Numbered from the stretch's first letter, positions 46,508 through 55,359 are shown. The stretch: 64,000 bases of DNA from Chryseobacterium sp. ERMR1:04 (GCF_001297705.1 NZ_LIRF01000008.1:1-64000); one strand, 5' to 3'. Numbers and translations are program-made. The notes: generated by a model not told the origin, from the letters alone.

Positions 46508-46544
46508 AAAGCGTCTCTCAAAGATTTTGAGAGACGCTTTTTTT
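46508..46544 (+). terminator. terminator after the S8 protease gene
   Basis: AAAGCGTCTCTCAAA (46508-46522) and TTTGAGAGACGCTTT (46526-46540) form a 15-bp stem with a T-tract. It is almost identical to the terminator at 44671-44707, and the preceding 20 nt also match. Confidence 0.93.
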
Positions 46545-46563
46545 AAATAAACTCTTATAAAAA

Positions 46564-47076
46564 CTATTTCGCAGGAACGCTGCTGAAATTAAGTGCGATT
46601 TTTAAGTTCATATCTGAACTTGTCTGATTTTTTAATTCGTAAACCGTTCTTACCGTAAGACCTGAACTTTTTACCACTTCATCTAAAAATCCTGTATCAT
46701 TAAGATCAAGATTTAAACTCGCTGCATTTGTAGAAATAGGAGAACGTGATGCCACCAATCTTTCTTTTGTACCACTTGAAGAAACGTACACTTTTATTGA
46801 TTTAAGAGCACTTAAATTTCCTCCTGATGGAGACACTACAGAAACTTTGGCATCTGAAATTCTTACATCTTTAATCTGTGCATTATTATTTCCTCCGAAC
46901 CAAGTCTGTACATTGGTAGCGGTTGCTGTAGAAGAAACTTCTTTATCTGCAGGAACTCCGGTAGAAACTAAAACATTGGTTGTATAGGGAAATGTATTCT
47001 GAACCAGTGACTGAACAGTCCCACAACTTACAAGAGCTGCAGAAGCTACCATGGCTGTTAAAAACATATTTTTCAT
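46564..47076 (-). CDS. Lipoprotein, unknown function
   Basis: A 170-residue lipoprotein with a lipobox (VASAALVSC, Cys about residue 18). It is mainly beta and Ser/Thr/Val-rich, with no motif I recognise. It converges on the S8 protease and lies about 80 nt after the next lipoprotein-like gene, so the two may be co-transcribed. No function assigned. Confidence 0.75.
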   Translation of the reverse strand: MKNMFLTAMVASAALVSCGTVQSLVQNTFPYTTNVLVSTGVPADKEVSSTATATNVQTWFGGNNNAQIKDVRISDAKVSVVSPSGGNLSALKSIKVYVSSSGTKERLVASRSPISTNAASLNLDLNDTGFLDEVVKSSGLTVRTVYELKNQTSSDMNLKIALNFSSVPAK

Positions 47077-47122
47077 AATAGTAATTCTTTTGCAGGATAA
47101 CTTACAGAAATTGTACCAAAAA

Positions 47123-47656
47123 TTATTCTACGCTTACCTTAAAACTACCTTTTGTATTTCCGGACGCCATATTGCTTTTCCCAATGATCAGCCAAACTTC
47201 TCCTTTTCCTGAAATGTCGTGGGTGAGTTCTCTACCAAAAGGCCCGTCATACTTTCCGTTAGGCATTTTTATTTGATTAAATCTAATATTAAAATCTTTT
47301 TCATTCGTTGCAATGGTAGCCTTAATATCAGATTTTTCGTAATCTGTAATTTTTAAAATCAGTTCCTGATTGTCTTTCGTAAACTCTTCTCCAAGGGTAA
47401 ACGGAAGTTGAGAAGCATCAGCGGTTCTTATGATCTGCCCTTCCTTCGTATTTCTCATGACACCACTTTTCAAGACTTCTTTTGTAACCGGAGAATTATT
47501 GATAACAGAATCTCTTTTTCTTATTGCTACAGAATCTACTTTTCCTGCAGGCATTTCTGATACCATCATTGAATCTTTATTAGGAGTTTCCGTAATCGTT
47601 GCTTCTTTTTTACAAGAAATAATAATCAATGGGATCAACCATAAGGATTTTTTCAT
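47123..47656 (-). CDS. Lipoprotein, unknown function
   Basis: A 177-residue lipoprotein. I chose the start at 47656, giving MKKSLWLIPLIIISCKKE with lipobox Cys at residue 15; the ATG at 47680 would add eight residues in front. A Lys/Ser-rich linker follows, then a beta-rich domain ending in VWLIIGKSNMASGNTKGSFKVSVE. The family is unknown to me. It lies just downstream of the MITE-like inverted repeat. Confidence 0.75.
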   Translation of the reverse strand: MKKSLWLIPLIIISCKKEATITETPNKDSMMVSEMPAGKVDSVAIRKRDSVINNSPVTKEVLKSGVMRNTKEGQIIRTADASQLPFTLGEEFTKDNQELILKITDYEKSDIKATIATNEKDFNIRFNQIKMPNGKYDGPFGRELTHDISGKGEVWLIIGKSNMASGNTKGSFKVSVE

Positions 47657-47712
47657 AATAGTTATTTTTAAATGAAACATTGGAGTTTTAATTTAAGCTT
47701 ATTAAAAAATTC

Positions 47713-47925
47713 AACCACAAATCGAAGATTCGACGGAGTCAAAAGGTACAAAAGCCATGATTGAACTATTTAATTTTAGCTATTTTGAAAACAAAAGCTC
47801 TCAAAAGAATAAAAATCAAAGATTTTTAAAAACTTATGTGTTCTTGTTTGCCCTTCATTATAAACTTAAATAATGTGCTTAATCTTTTGTGACTTTTGAC
47901 TCCGTCGAATCTTCGATTTGTGGTT
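47713..47925. repeat. MITE-like inverted repeat element, 213 bp
   Basis: Two 42-nt arms (47713-47754 and 47884-47925) are inverted copies with only two mismatches, separated by about 130 nt of AT-rich sequence without an ORF. The arms share the core CGAAGATTCGACGGAGTC. TAAGCTT also occurs just outside both arms (47694-47700 and 47934-47940). The structure resembles a miniature inverted-repeat element. No transposase is near. Confidence 0.65.
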
Positions 47926-48092
47926 ACAATAACTAAGCTTTAAATAAGTTTAAATAATGAATCTATTGAGAAGCTAAAATTGTTCCATAAAGTATATTAA
48001 AAACTTAAAAAAAGCTTAGATTTTTATTTTTCAGGAATAAAAGTATCCTTTCTTATCGTTCTCAACATACAGCAAAACTTCAGTCTCCCCAA
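47926..48092. other. intergenic remainder before the DUF4173 gene
   Basis: With the inverted-repeat element this completes a gene-free stretch of about 430 nt from 47657. Nothing else is evident here, only AT-rich DNA beyond the 3' end of the DUF4173 gene. Confidence 0.4.
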
Positions 48093-49463
48093 TTATTTAA
48101 TCGTTTGATAATAAAGAACCTTTGACAGAAAGCTTTCTTTCTGATGAACTCTTACTCTTTCCATAATATCCTTCTCTATGCCTTCAGAATGCTTTTCTCT
48201 AGCATATTTCAGCAGATATTCTTCATTGAAATTAACCTCAGTTTTATGATAATAATAGTCAAAATGATTGCTTTTTATATTTTGAGAAGTTATCAAGCCT
48301 CCCCAATTAAAATAGCTACACACCAAAATAGTTCCATACACATACCCAATCATTGTATTGAATAAGAAGGCATTTCTTTTTTTCTTGTGGATTTTAATGA
48401 ATGTCAAGATCAAACCAATTAACGATACAATCAAAAATCCGAAAACTCCCAATCTTTTATACGTAAAACCAGAATTGATAACATATTCATAGTTTTTCAT
48501 CATTGCAGAAAGAACAAGAATTATATTTAACACAACCCATATTTTGGCTAAAATTTTAAGCAATCCGGCTTTAGGATCAAAATTAAAACTCGATTTAAAA
48601 TAAAACATGATCACCAAAATTGCCAATACGATTGAAACAATTACTGCGTTTACTCTTTCGTGCGTTTCTGCCGAAAGTTGATTTGGCGTTTTTACCGCTT
48701 CAAAAAACTGTTCATAATTATAGGTCGCAATAAAGAATATCAATAAAATATTTAATGAAAAGAAAGAAATAACGCCACTCATTCTTTCAGCATCCAGATC
48801 TAGAAAAGAATAGGTTGGTTTCTGAATTTTATTTTCCTCCTTGAAATTATCATCTAAAATATAATTCTGCTTGTAGATGGTTTTTTCAACCGAATAATTC
48901 CAATAATTAAATGCAAAGAAAAAGCCTAAAACTGTGATCGCTACAAGTTGCCAGAAGTTAATATCTAATTCAATATTCTTAAACAAATTCGCAAAATGAT
49001 CACTTCCAGCAGAATAAACGCCAAAGAAAATAGCCAGCAGCACAAGCGGAATCAATACAAAAGCTAATGCTTTCTGCCATAATCCGGGGATATTTCTTTT
49101 CGGTAACCATTTATCAAAATTGAAAAATCTACAGAGAAACGTAAAGCAGTTGACCACAAAAACAGGAATAAGGAAAAGTATTTTCAATCTTCTGTTCTTT
49201 GATCTGTAAGATAACAGTAACAGTGAACTCGTGATCGCCAAAAATGATGGAAAATCTCCATACCAAGCAAATGCAATACTGGAGAGAATGCTTGTTACAA
49301 AAAGAATAAGAAATGTTCGAGTTCTGTTTCTTTCGGGCGTTTTATATAAGGTAAGGGAAGCATAAATAATTCCCAGAATTCCTAGATTCAATCCTATACT
49401 TTCATCATAAAATAAGATGACGAATAATAAGGTGGTGAGTAGTATATAATGATGTGTTTTCAT
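48093..49463 (-). CDS. DUF4173-like polytopic membrane protein
   Basis: A 456-residue protein with roughly ten to twelve predicted membrane helices and few charged residues between them (HHYILLTTLLFVILFY, ILFLIPVFVVNCFTFL, LLIFFIATYNYEQFF and others). The pattern and the C-terminal soluble tail (DIMERVRVHQKESFLSKVLYYQTIK) fit the DUF4153/DUF4173 group. Function unknown. It lies at the end of a run of minus-strand genes (Coq4-like, small membrane protein, phosphoesterase). Confidence 0.75.
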   Translation of the reverse strand: MKTHHYILLTTLLFVILFYDESIGLNLGILGIIYASLTLYKTPERNRTRTFLILFVTSILSSIAFAWYGDFPSFLAITSSLLLLSYRSKNRRLKILFLIPVFVVNCFTFLCRFFNFDKWLPKRNIPGLWQKALAFVLIPLVLLAIFFGVYSAGSDHFANLFKNIELDINFWQLVAITVLGFFFAFNYWNYSVEKTIYKQNYILDDNFKEENKIQKPTYSFLDLDAERMSGVISFFSLNILLIFFIATYNYEQFFEAVKTPNQLSAETHERVNAVIVSIVLAILVIMFYFKSSFNFDPKAGLLKILAKIWVVLNIILVLSAMMKNYEYVINSGFTYKRLGVFGFLIVSLIGLILTFIKIHKKKRNAFLFNTMIGYVYGTILVCSYFNWGGLITSQNIKSNHFDYYYHKTEVNFNEEYLLKYAREKHSEGIEKDIMERVRVHQKESFLSKVLYYQTIK

Positions 49464-49513
49464 AATGAGGTTGGATATTTCGTTAATCGTTGTTGGTTTC
49501 TAGGTGTTGGTTT

Positions 49514-49999
49514 TTAGTAATATACCGGAGATTGTTTTTGCTGAATAAAATCTTTCAGGTGATCAAAATTTTGCCATAAAAGGTTTTCAAAATCCCAATT
49601 GTGAAATGACCTCATGTTTCGACCTTTTTGAAAGGCTTTTCTGTAGGTTTTATAATATTCAGGAAAGACAAAAGTTCCCAACAGCAAAACCCCTAATAGA
49701 TAAGCACTTCTTTTCCCGTTTCCGAAAAGCAGATATTGCATCGCAATTTCATCCTGAATATTGGTACTGAAATCGGTAATAAGGTGATAGACATCGTGGT
49801 TTTCCATTTTAGGAATCATTCTAAAGCCATGAGCCTGATAAAATTCTCCCAGTGTTTTCCCTAAGGAATCTTCTTTGAAACTTAACAATTGCTTTTCATC
49901 AAACTGCCATTGTCTTTTTTTCTTTTTAAAGTATTTTCGATATTGTTTTTGAGAATTTTCATACATGAAAAGCAGAAATTGAACACGTAGTTTTTTCAT
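49514..49999 (-). CDS. Coq4-like protein
   Basis: A 161-residue protein. The stretch ENHDVYHLITDFSTNIQDEIAMQYLLFGNG contains HDxxH followed exactly 11 residues later by Glu, the zinc-binding signature of Coq4 proteins, which organise ubiquinone synthesis in mitochondria and proteobacteria. Flavobacteria generally use menaquinone, so the role here is uncertain. No quinone biosynthesis genes flank it. The N-terminus is basic (KKKRQWQFDEKQL). Confidence 0.8.
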   Translation of the reverse strand: MKKLRVQFLLFMYENSQKQYRKYFKKKKRQWQFDEKQLLSFKEDSLGKTLGEFYQAHGFRMIPKMENHDVYHLITDFSTNIQDEIAMQYLLFGNGKRSAYLLGVLLLGTFVFPEYYKTYRKAFQKGRNMRSFHNWDFENLLWQNFDHLKDFIQQKQSPVYY

Positions 50000-50015
50000 T
50001 AGTTTATTATTTTAA

Positions 50016-50303
50016 TTAGTTATAAAAAAGGAATGAGTAAAAGAGTAATACAGGAAGATTTAAAAGAATAATCAAAGCAGATTTAAGACATATAACCAAC
50101 TTCTTTTGATAAAATCCACCATAAACAAGGAGTCCAAAAAATATTATCATATTAATTATACCTCCAATACATATAAAGAATATTGCAGCTATTGCAAATT
50201 CTATGATTAGACTGAAAATAAATCCCCAAAAGAAAATATTTCCCAATAGGAATGTGATTCCAAAAGTTAGCTTCCCAATCATTAAAATATTTTGATCTTT
50301 CAT
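50016..50303 (-). CDS. Small membrane protein, unknown function
   Basis: A 95-residue protein with about three membrane helices: GKLTFGITFLLGNIFFWGFIFSLIIEFAI, ICIGGIINMIIFFGLLVYGGF and ALIILLNLPVLLFYSFLFYN. There are no motifs. It lies 1 nt downstream of the metallophosphoesterase stop and 16 nt before the Coq4-like gene, so it is co-transcribed with both. Confidence 0.7.
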   Translation of the reverse strand: MKDQNILMIGKLTFGITFLLGNIFFWGFIFSLIIEFAIAAIFFICIGGIINMIIFFGLLVYGGFYQKKLVICLKSALIILLNLPVLLFYSFLFYN

Positions 50304-50304
50304 A

Positions 50305-51144
50305 CTAAGCTTGCGTTAAAGTGAAAACAGTAATTTCCGGGCGCACCATAAACCTCAACTGAAACGAATGGCCAATGGCCCGATTGATATAAAGCATTCT
50401 TCCATCTTGCAAATCAATTTCGCCAGCGATATATTTCCTGTTTTTTACAGGGAGAATGGGTGTAATTATTCCGGGAATTCTGCATTGTCCGCCGTGGGTA
50501 TGTCCGCTGAGAATCCAACCTTGATACTCATTCCAAATATCTTTATCGCATGCATCTGGATTATGGCAGAGAACTACATTAGCTTTTGAGGCATCATAAT
50601 CTGTCATCACTTTCATCGGATTGAAATTAGACGACCATAGATCATCAAAACCTATAAAATTTAGCCCGTTACTTTCCATTTGCGAGTTGTTGAGCATGGT
50701 TACTCCAAAACTTTCAAGGATTTCACAAATATTTTCTGCAACATCCAGCTCTTTCCAATCTTTTCCATAGTCATGATTTCCTAAGATTCCAAAAGTTCCC
50801 AAGCTTCCGAAAACCGCATTTTGTATCACTATTTTTAAATCTTCGCGTTCTTGAGATGTTCCATGATTTACAAAATCACCGGTGTAGACTACAAAATCAG
50901 GATTAAATCTTTTTGCTTTTTGAAAAGAATCTATAAGAAAATTCCAATCAAACCTACTTCCTACATGGAGATCCGAAATCTGCATTAATCGCTTTCCAAT
51001 CAAATTTTCAGGCAATTTTTTTATAGGCATTTTCTTTTCCACAAATTCCAGCCAAAATGGTTCAACCTGCCATGAATACAAAACAGGAAATGCTCCGACT
51101 ACCGAAATCTGTAAAAGTTTTTTTAAAAAAGATTTTCTAGTCAT
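50305..51144 (-). CDS. Metallophosphoesterase, membrane-anchored
   Basis: A 279-residue calcineurin-like phosphoesterase. The metal-binding motifs appear in order: ISDLHVGSRFDW, VVYTGDFVNHG, GILGNHDYG and ILSGHTHGGQC. An N-terminal basic-hydrophobic segment (KSFLKKLLQISVVGAFPVLYSW) suggests membrane attachment with the active site outside. Relatives act on lipid or nucleotide phosphodiesters; the substrate is unknown. First gene of the run 51144 to 49514. Confidence 0.92.
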   Translation of the reverse strand: MTRKSFLKKLLQISVVGAFPVLYSWQVEPFWLEFVEKKMPIKKLPENLIGKRLMQISDLHVGSRFDWNFLIDSFQKAKRFNPDFVVYTGDFVNHGTSQEREDLKIVIQNAVFGSLGTFGILGNHDYGKDWKELDVAENICEILESFGVTMLNNSQMESNGLNFIGFDDLWSSNFNPMKVMTDYDASKANVVLCHNPDACDKDIWNEYQGWILSGHTHGGQCRIPGIITPILPVKNRKYIAGEIDLQDGRMLYINRAIGHSFQLRFMVRPEITVFTLTQA

Positions 51145-51218
51145 TTATATTTTTATTTACAATTTAAAACAACAAAGAACTTTGAATAACAAAGTAAAAA
51201 GATAAAAAAATATAGAGC

Positions 51219-51509
51219 TTACCTCCCTATTAATTTTTCCAACATATTTAGATGTTCAGTAAATGCTTCTCTCCCACTTTGGGTGACCCTATATGATGTT
51301 TTAGGTTTTTTACCTACAAATTCTTTCTTCACTTCTATGTAAGCAGCTTTTTCCAACGCATTGCTGTGACTGGCTAAATTACCATCTGTAATTTCCAACA
51401 GACTCTTCATTTCTGAGAAATCAACCCAATCGTTCACCATGAGAACAGACATAATGCCCAATCTTACACGGCTTTCGAATTCTTTGTTGAGTTGATTTAT
51501 ATTGATCAT
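51219..51509 (-). CDS. Winged-helix transcriptional regulator
   Basis: A 96-residue DNA-binding protein. The pattern RLGIMSVLMVNDWVDFSEMKSLLEITDGNLASHSNALEKAAYIEVKKEFVGKKPKTSYRVT is a winged helix of the short MarR/ArsR-like type (transcriptional regulator with a conserved NLASH recognition helix). No effector-binding domain follows. It is next to, and very likely regulates, the membrane protein gene at 51569-52186, a pairing that is common in flavobacteria. Confidence 0.88.
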   Translation of the reverse strand: MININQLNKEFESRVRLGIMSVLMVNDWVDFSEMKSLLEITDGNLASHSNALEKAAYIEVKKEFVGKKPKTSYRVTQSGREAFTEHLNMLEKLIGR

Positions 51510-51568
51510 AATTTCAGGAGATAGGTTGCAGGCTTCAGGAATTAGTTTCCGAGGCGCAAATTTAGGTA

Positions 51569-52186
51569 TTATTTATATTTTTTATGCATTATCAATCCAT
51601 ACACAATATGTAAAACTCCAAAGCCTAGCGCCCAAAAGAGTAATCCCCATCCTAAGAAAAATAGAGAAAGTAACCCTAAAGCAATCTGGCAATATCCTAA
51701 ATATTTTACATCTGTTAAAGTATATCTTTCTGCGTTTACTAAAGCTAATCCATAAAAAATCAAAGTTGCAGGAGCTACTAAAACGAAGAGATGGTGATAA
51801 AGAAGAGCTAAACACACCATGCCGCCCGTTACCAAAGGAACGCTAAAAGTGAATAACAGTCTTTTGGTTGTAGCATCCCAAATCTTCAGTCCTTTCTTTT
51901 TACTTTTATTAGCAGTGAAAAAATACCCGCTAAGAATAGCAACAAACAGGATCAAAGTTCCAATAATGACTAATTCGCGAACTAAAGCCGGATGAAATAT
52001 ATTTCTGTCACCATCAAAATAGTTTATTCCCTCTCTCTGAAATACAACATACACATAACCGGCACCAATAAGCGCTGCCAAACCAGCAACCACTCCGGAT
52101 AATCCGCTTAAAGAAATAAATCTGGAAGAACGCTCCATCATGGAACGAATATGTGACAGATCTTCGTGATAGTTTTTTGAATCCAT
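51569..52186 (-). CDS. Membrane protein paired with a regulator, unknown function
   Basis: A 205-residue protein with about five membrane helices: LSGVVAGLAALIGAGYVYVV, ELVIIGTLILFVAILSGYFF, LLFTFSVPLVTGGMVCLALLY, VLVAPATLIFYGLALVN and ALGLLSLFFLGWGLLFWALGFGVLHIVYG. I chose ATG 52186 because MDSKNYHEDLSHIRSMMERSSRF gives a natural cytoplasmic start; the ATG at 52207 is less likely. It ends 59 nt before the short winged-helix regulator, so the two are a unit. Function unknown. Confidence 0.8.
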   Translation of the reverse strand: MDSKNYHEDLSHIRSMMERSSRFISLSGLSGVVAGLAALIGAGYVYVVFQREGINYFDGDRNIFHPALVRELVIIGTLILFVAILSGYFFTANKSKKKGLKIWDATTKRLLFTFSVPLVTGGMVCLALLYHHLFVLVAPATLIFYGLALVNAERYTLTDVKYLGYCQIALGLLSLFFLGWGLLFWALGFGVLHIVYGLIMHKKYK

Positions 52187-52270
52187 ATAAAGAACTTTGA
52201 AATACAAAGTTAAAATTAATTTTTAATCTGCAAACTATTTTTTCTAAAATGTAGAAATATTTTTATTAAA

Positions 52271-52299
52271 CAAAAAAGCCGCTGAAAATATCAACGGCT
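52271..52299 (-). terminator. terminator after the enoyl-CoA hydratase gene
   Basis: AGCCG (52277-52281) and CGGCT (52295-52299), extended inward with CTGA/TCAA, form a stem. The minus-strand side ends in a T-run (52271-52276). It ends leftward transcription 25 nt after the hydratase stop. Confidence 0.75.
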
Positions 52300-52323
52300 A
52301 GATTTATTTAAAAAGACTGAAAA

Positions 52324-53088
52324 CTATTTCGCTCTCAATCTTTCTTTAATAGATTCTATATTTTTCTTTGCAGATTCTTCCAAGATCAAACTTGCACTCA
52401 TGTGAATTCTTGCAGGCATTAATTCATTGAAATGATCTGTTTCTTCCCAAGATACTTTTTTAATTAACGCTAAGGCATCGCTGCTTCTTGAAGCCAATGT
52501 TTGCATAAATTTATCCAACTTAACATCCATCTCTTCAATATTTTCTGAAACGGAATGATATACATTGTGTTGTTCTGCCCATTCTGCTGATCTGAAATCT
52601 GCATCAATTGCCATTGCTGAAAACTGAGATTTCCCTATTTTTCGTTCTACATACGGTCCGATTACGAATGGCCCGATTCCTAAATTGATTTCTGTTAATG
52701 CCAACGCCGAATCTTTTGTTGCAAAACAATAATCTGCTCCACAAGCAAGGCCTACTCCACCTCCAGTCGTTTTTCCCTGAACTCTTACCACTACAATTTT
52801 ACCGCAGTTTCTCATCGCATTCAAAACTTTAGCAAAGCCTCCGAAAAATTTTGTAGATGCTTCCAGCTCTTCAATAGACAAAAGCTCATCAAAACTTGCT
52901 CCCGCACAGAAAGCTTTCTCCCCTGCACTTTTCACAAGAATAGCTTTTACCTCATCTTTGGCACCATCATCCAAAATGGTCTGAGCCAGCTTTTCTAAAA
53001 TGGCTCCCGGAAGAGCATTACTTTTTGGAGTACCGAATGTGATCTCGGCAATATTATTTTTCAGTTCTGAAACTACGAATTCGTTCAT
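52324..53088 (-). CDS. Enoyl-CoA hydratase/isomerase family protein
   Basis: A 254-residue crotonase-fold enzyme. The oxyanion-hole motifs FCAGASFDEL and GGGVGLACGADYCFA are clear. Members add water to enoyl-CoA or move double bonds. The final part lacks signals for a precise substrate. It is alone in its unit. The phenylacetate genes at 58-64 kb use crotonase-type enzymes (PaaF/PaaG), but distance makes a link only a possibility. Confidence 0.92.
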   Translation of the reverse strand: MNEFVVSELKNNIAEITFGTPKSNALPGAILEKLAQTILDDGAKDEVKAILVKSAGEKAFCAGASFDELLSIEELEASTKFFGGFAKVLNAMRNCGKIVVVRVQGKTTGGGVGLACGADYCFATKDSALALTEINLGIGPFVIGPYVERKIGKSQFSAMAIDADFRSAEWAEQHNVYHSVSENIEEMDVKLDKFMQTLASRSSDALALIKKVSWEETDHFNELMPARIHMSASLILEESAKKNIESIKERLRAK

Positions 53089-53342
53089 TTTTAAATTATA
53101 ATTAGATTCTTACAAAAATACTAAATACGAAGCTTTTAACGAGAACAAAAAACAAATATTCTTTCATAATATTCCTCTGCCACTCAGTAAAAATACGGAG
53201 TCTCCAATTTGGTATTTTATACTCTACTTCTCCTTTTATATATATCGTTCCTTTGACTTGTAAATAAACACCAACAACCGGCGGGATCCGAAAAGCCTCA
53301 GAAAAGAGTAGGAACATTTAAAACTGAAAAAAAAATAATATC

Positions 53343-53885
53343 ATGGACGAAATGATTGGAGTAATTAAAGTATTTGCAGGAAACTTTGCCCCTAAAGGTT
53401 ACCTACTATGCGATGGAAGCTTATTACAAATCCAGAGTAATTCTGCCCTTTTCTCAATTTTAGGTACTACGTATGGTGGTGACGGTATAAGAACCTTTGC
53501 TTTACCTAACTTAAAAGGACGTTATCCTTTGGGATCAGGCAATATAAATGCGAACGAGTATTATCCTTTAGGAGGACAGGCAGGTACTACGCAGACAACT
53601 CTTCTTCAACAAAACTTACCCAGCTTTATAAGCCAAGTAAAAGTAGCGAATGCAAATGCAAACTCCATTACTCCTTCTGCAAATGCATCACTTGCAATCA
53701 CAGGAACACCAAATGGGAGAGAATTCAGCCCTATACCAAGTTTTGCAGATGGTGATCCTAATACGGTTATCAATCCAAAATCTGTTTCTTTTACGGGTCA
53801 GAATTTACCAATCAACAATATGCCTCCTTACTTAGCATTAAATTACATTATCTGTATACAAGGTATTTACCCTTCAAGACCGTAA
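53343..53885 (+). CDS. Phage tail collar domain protein 1 (Mdp-like)
   Basis: A 180-residue protein with the tail-collar domain: MIGVIKVFAGNFAPKGYLLCDGSLLQIQSNSALFSILGTTYGGDGIRTFALPNLKGRYPLG, then NMPPYLALNYIIC at the end. Such genes occur in many non-phage bacteria (microcystin-dependent-protein-like) and here have no tail or head genes around them. It is 56 nt upstream of a close paralogue. The middle is Asn/Ala-rich and the strand-turn pattern suggests a trimeric beta fibre. Confidence 0.9.
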   Translation: MDEMIGVIKVFAGNFAPKGYLLCDGSLLQIQSNSALFSILGTTYGGDGIRTFALPNLKGRYPLGSGNINANEYYPLGGQAGTTQTTLLQQNLPSFISQVKVANANANSITPSANASLAITGTPNGREFSPIPSFADGDPNTVINPKSVSFTGQNLPINNMPPYLALNYIICIQGIYPSRP

Positions 53886-53941
53886 GCTTAAAAAAACGAC
53901 AAGTACTTAAAAAAATCAATAACTGAAAAAACTATACAATC

Positions 53942-54487
53942 ATGGAAGAATTAATGGGCACTATCAAATTATTTGCAGGAAACTTTGCCCCTAGAGGTTT
54001 CTTATTCTGTAACGGAGCTTTATTAAGCATTGCACAAAATTCTGCACTTTATTCATTACTAGGAACAACCTACGGTGGCGATGGACAATCTACTTTTGCG
54101 TTGCCTAACCTTAACGGACGCTATCCTATCGGAGCAGGAGGAGGTTCAAACACAGGAAAATCGTATGAACTTGGTGAAATGTCGGGTTCTGCACAAACTA
54201 CTCTTTTGAGTTCAAACCTACCAAGCTTTATAAGCCAAGTAAAAGTAGCGAATGCGAATGCCAATTCTATAACACCTACTTCCGGATCTTCTTTAGCGAT
54301 TACAGGAACGCCAAACGGGAGAGAATTTAATCCGATACCAAGCTTTGTAGATGGCGACCCTGATACGGTTATTAATGCAAAATCTGTTTCATTCATCGGT
54401 CAGAATTTGCCTATCAACAATATGCCTCCTTACTTAGGATTAAACTATATCATTTGTGTTGAAGGTATTTACCCTTCAAGACCATAA
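53942..54487 (+). CDS. Phage tail collar domain protein 2 (Mdp-like)
   Basis: A 181-residue paralogue of the preceding protein. Long blocks are shared: GNFAP-GF/YL, SNLPSFISQVKVANANANSI, SLAITGTPNGREF-PIPSF and QNLPINNMPPYLGLNYIIC. The N-terminal variable part differs, and this copy has more Ser/Gly. A tandem duplication is evident from DNA as well. It precedes a T9SS cargo gene, so the three may act together at the cell surface. Confidence 0.9.
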   Translation: MEELMGTIKLFAGNFAPRGFLFCNGALLSIAQNSALYSLLGTTYGGDGQSTFALPNLNGRYPIGAGGGSNTGKSYELGEMSGSAQTTLLSSNLPSFISQVKVANANANSITPTSGSSLAITGTPNGREFNPIPSFVDGDPDTVINAKSVSFIGQNLPINNMPPYLGLNYIICVEGIYPSRP

Positions 54488-54522
54488 ACTCAAATTTATT
54501 AACAACCTAAACAATTAAAATC

Positions 54523-55359
54523 ATGAAAAGCACTACTTTTTTCACGATCTGTAGTCTGCTCATTTCCCTTTTTACATTTGCGCAGACAAGTACAGAAGTT
54601 TTCGAAACTGAATCCAGTGGAAGCACTAGTTTTAGTGATAATGGAGTAATTTTCAATATCATCTCGCATAATGCTCCAGCTTCTCTTTTCGATATTGCTA
54701 ACTTTCCCAATACTGGATGGAGTGGCACATCAAATGACAATAGATACATTGATAATTCCGGTACGGCAACTTTGGAAAATGCAAATGTTTCTTTTAGTAT
54801 AAAAACAACTTCAAATTTGTTTAAAGTAAATAGATTTTGGGTATTTTTAGCCAATTACCTTACCAATCAAAATGCTTCGGGGACTCTTACGGTTACCGGA
54901 AGATTAAATGGTGTAACCAAATTTACACAAACTAAAAGTACAGGTTTTGCAACATCTCTGGGAACGACAAATGGATATACCTTAATTGATCTTACGAACC
55001 TAAACGGACAAAACTACTCCAATATTATTGTAGATGAACTTCGATTGACCATTGGTGGAGATTATCGTTATCTTGGTTTTGATGCCTTTACCTGGGTGAA
55101 AGATTCAGGTATTGTTTTAGGAACAAATGATACAAAAGTTTCAAAAGATAAGATCAGCATCTATCCAAATCCTACAAACGGTGAATTCTCAATGCAAACT
55201 GACGAAAACACAAAAGCTCAGGTATACAACCAAGAAGGTAAGTTGGTAAAAAGCTTAGACCTTAAAAAAGGAATCAATGAAACCAATATTGCAGAACTTC
55301 CAAGTGGAGTTTATATCATAAAAACACCCTCAGAGTCTTATAAAATCATTAAGAAATAG
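54523..55359 (+). CDS. T9SS-exported protein with type A sorting domain
   Basis: A 278-residue secreted protein. A signal peptide (FFTICSLLISLFTFAQ) is followed by a beta-rich domain of about 180 residues, the type that forms a jelly-roll-like exported domain. The C-terminal sorting tail (ISIYPNPTNGEFSMQTDENT, ELPSGVYIIKTPSESYKIIKK) marks T9SS export. It closes the unit begun by the two tail-collar genes. Confidence 0.88.
   Translation: MKSTTFFTICSLLISLFTFAQTSTEVFETESSGSTSFSDNGVIFNIISHNAPASLFDIANFPNTGWSGTSNDNRYIDNSGTATLENANVSFSIKTTSNLFKVNRFWVFLANYLTNQNASGTLTVTGRLNGVTKFTQTKSTGFATSLGTTNGYTLIDLTNLNGQNYSNIIVDELRLTIGGDYRYLGFDAFTWVKDSGIVLGTNDTKVSKDKISIYPNPTNGEFSMQTDENTKAQVYNQEGKLVKSLDLKKGINETNIAELPSGVYIIKTPSESYKIIKK

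Noticed and set aside
51502..51846. 114-aa plus-strand ORF
   Set aside because: Lies opposite the well-supported regulator and membrane protein genes; no family features.
53102..53317. 71-aa minus-strand ORF between the hydratase and tail-collar genes
   Set aside because: No homology recognised, residue composition like non-coding DNA, and it occupies the presumed promoter region of the tail-collar genes.
53343..54487. Prophage remnant
   Set aside because: Only the tail-collar domain is phage-like; no integrase, capsid, terminase or attachment site is visible.
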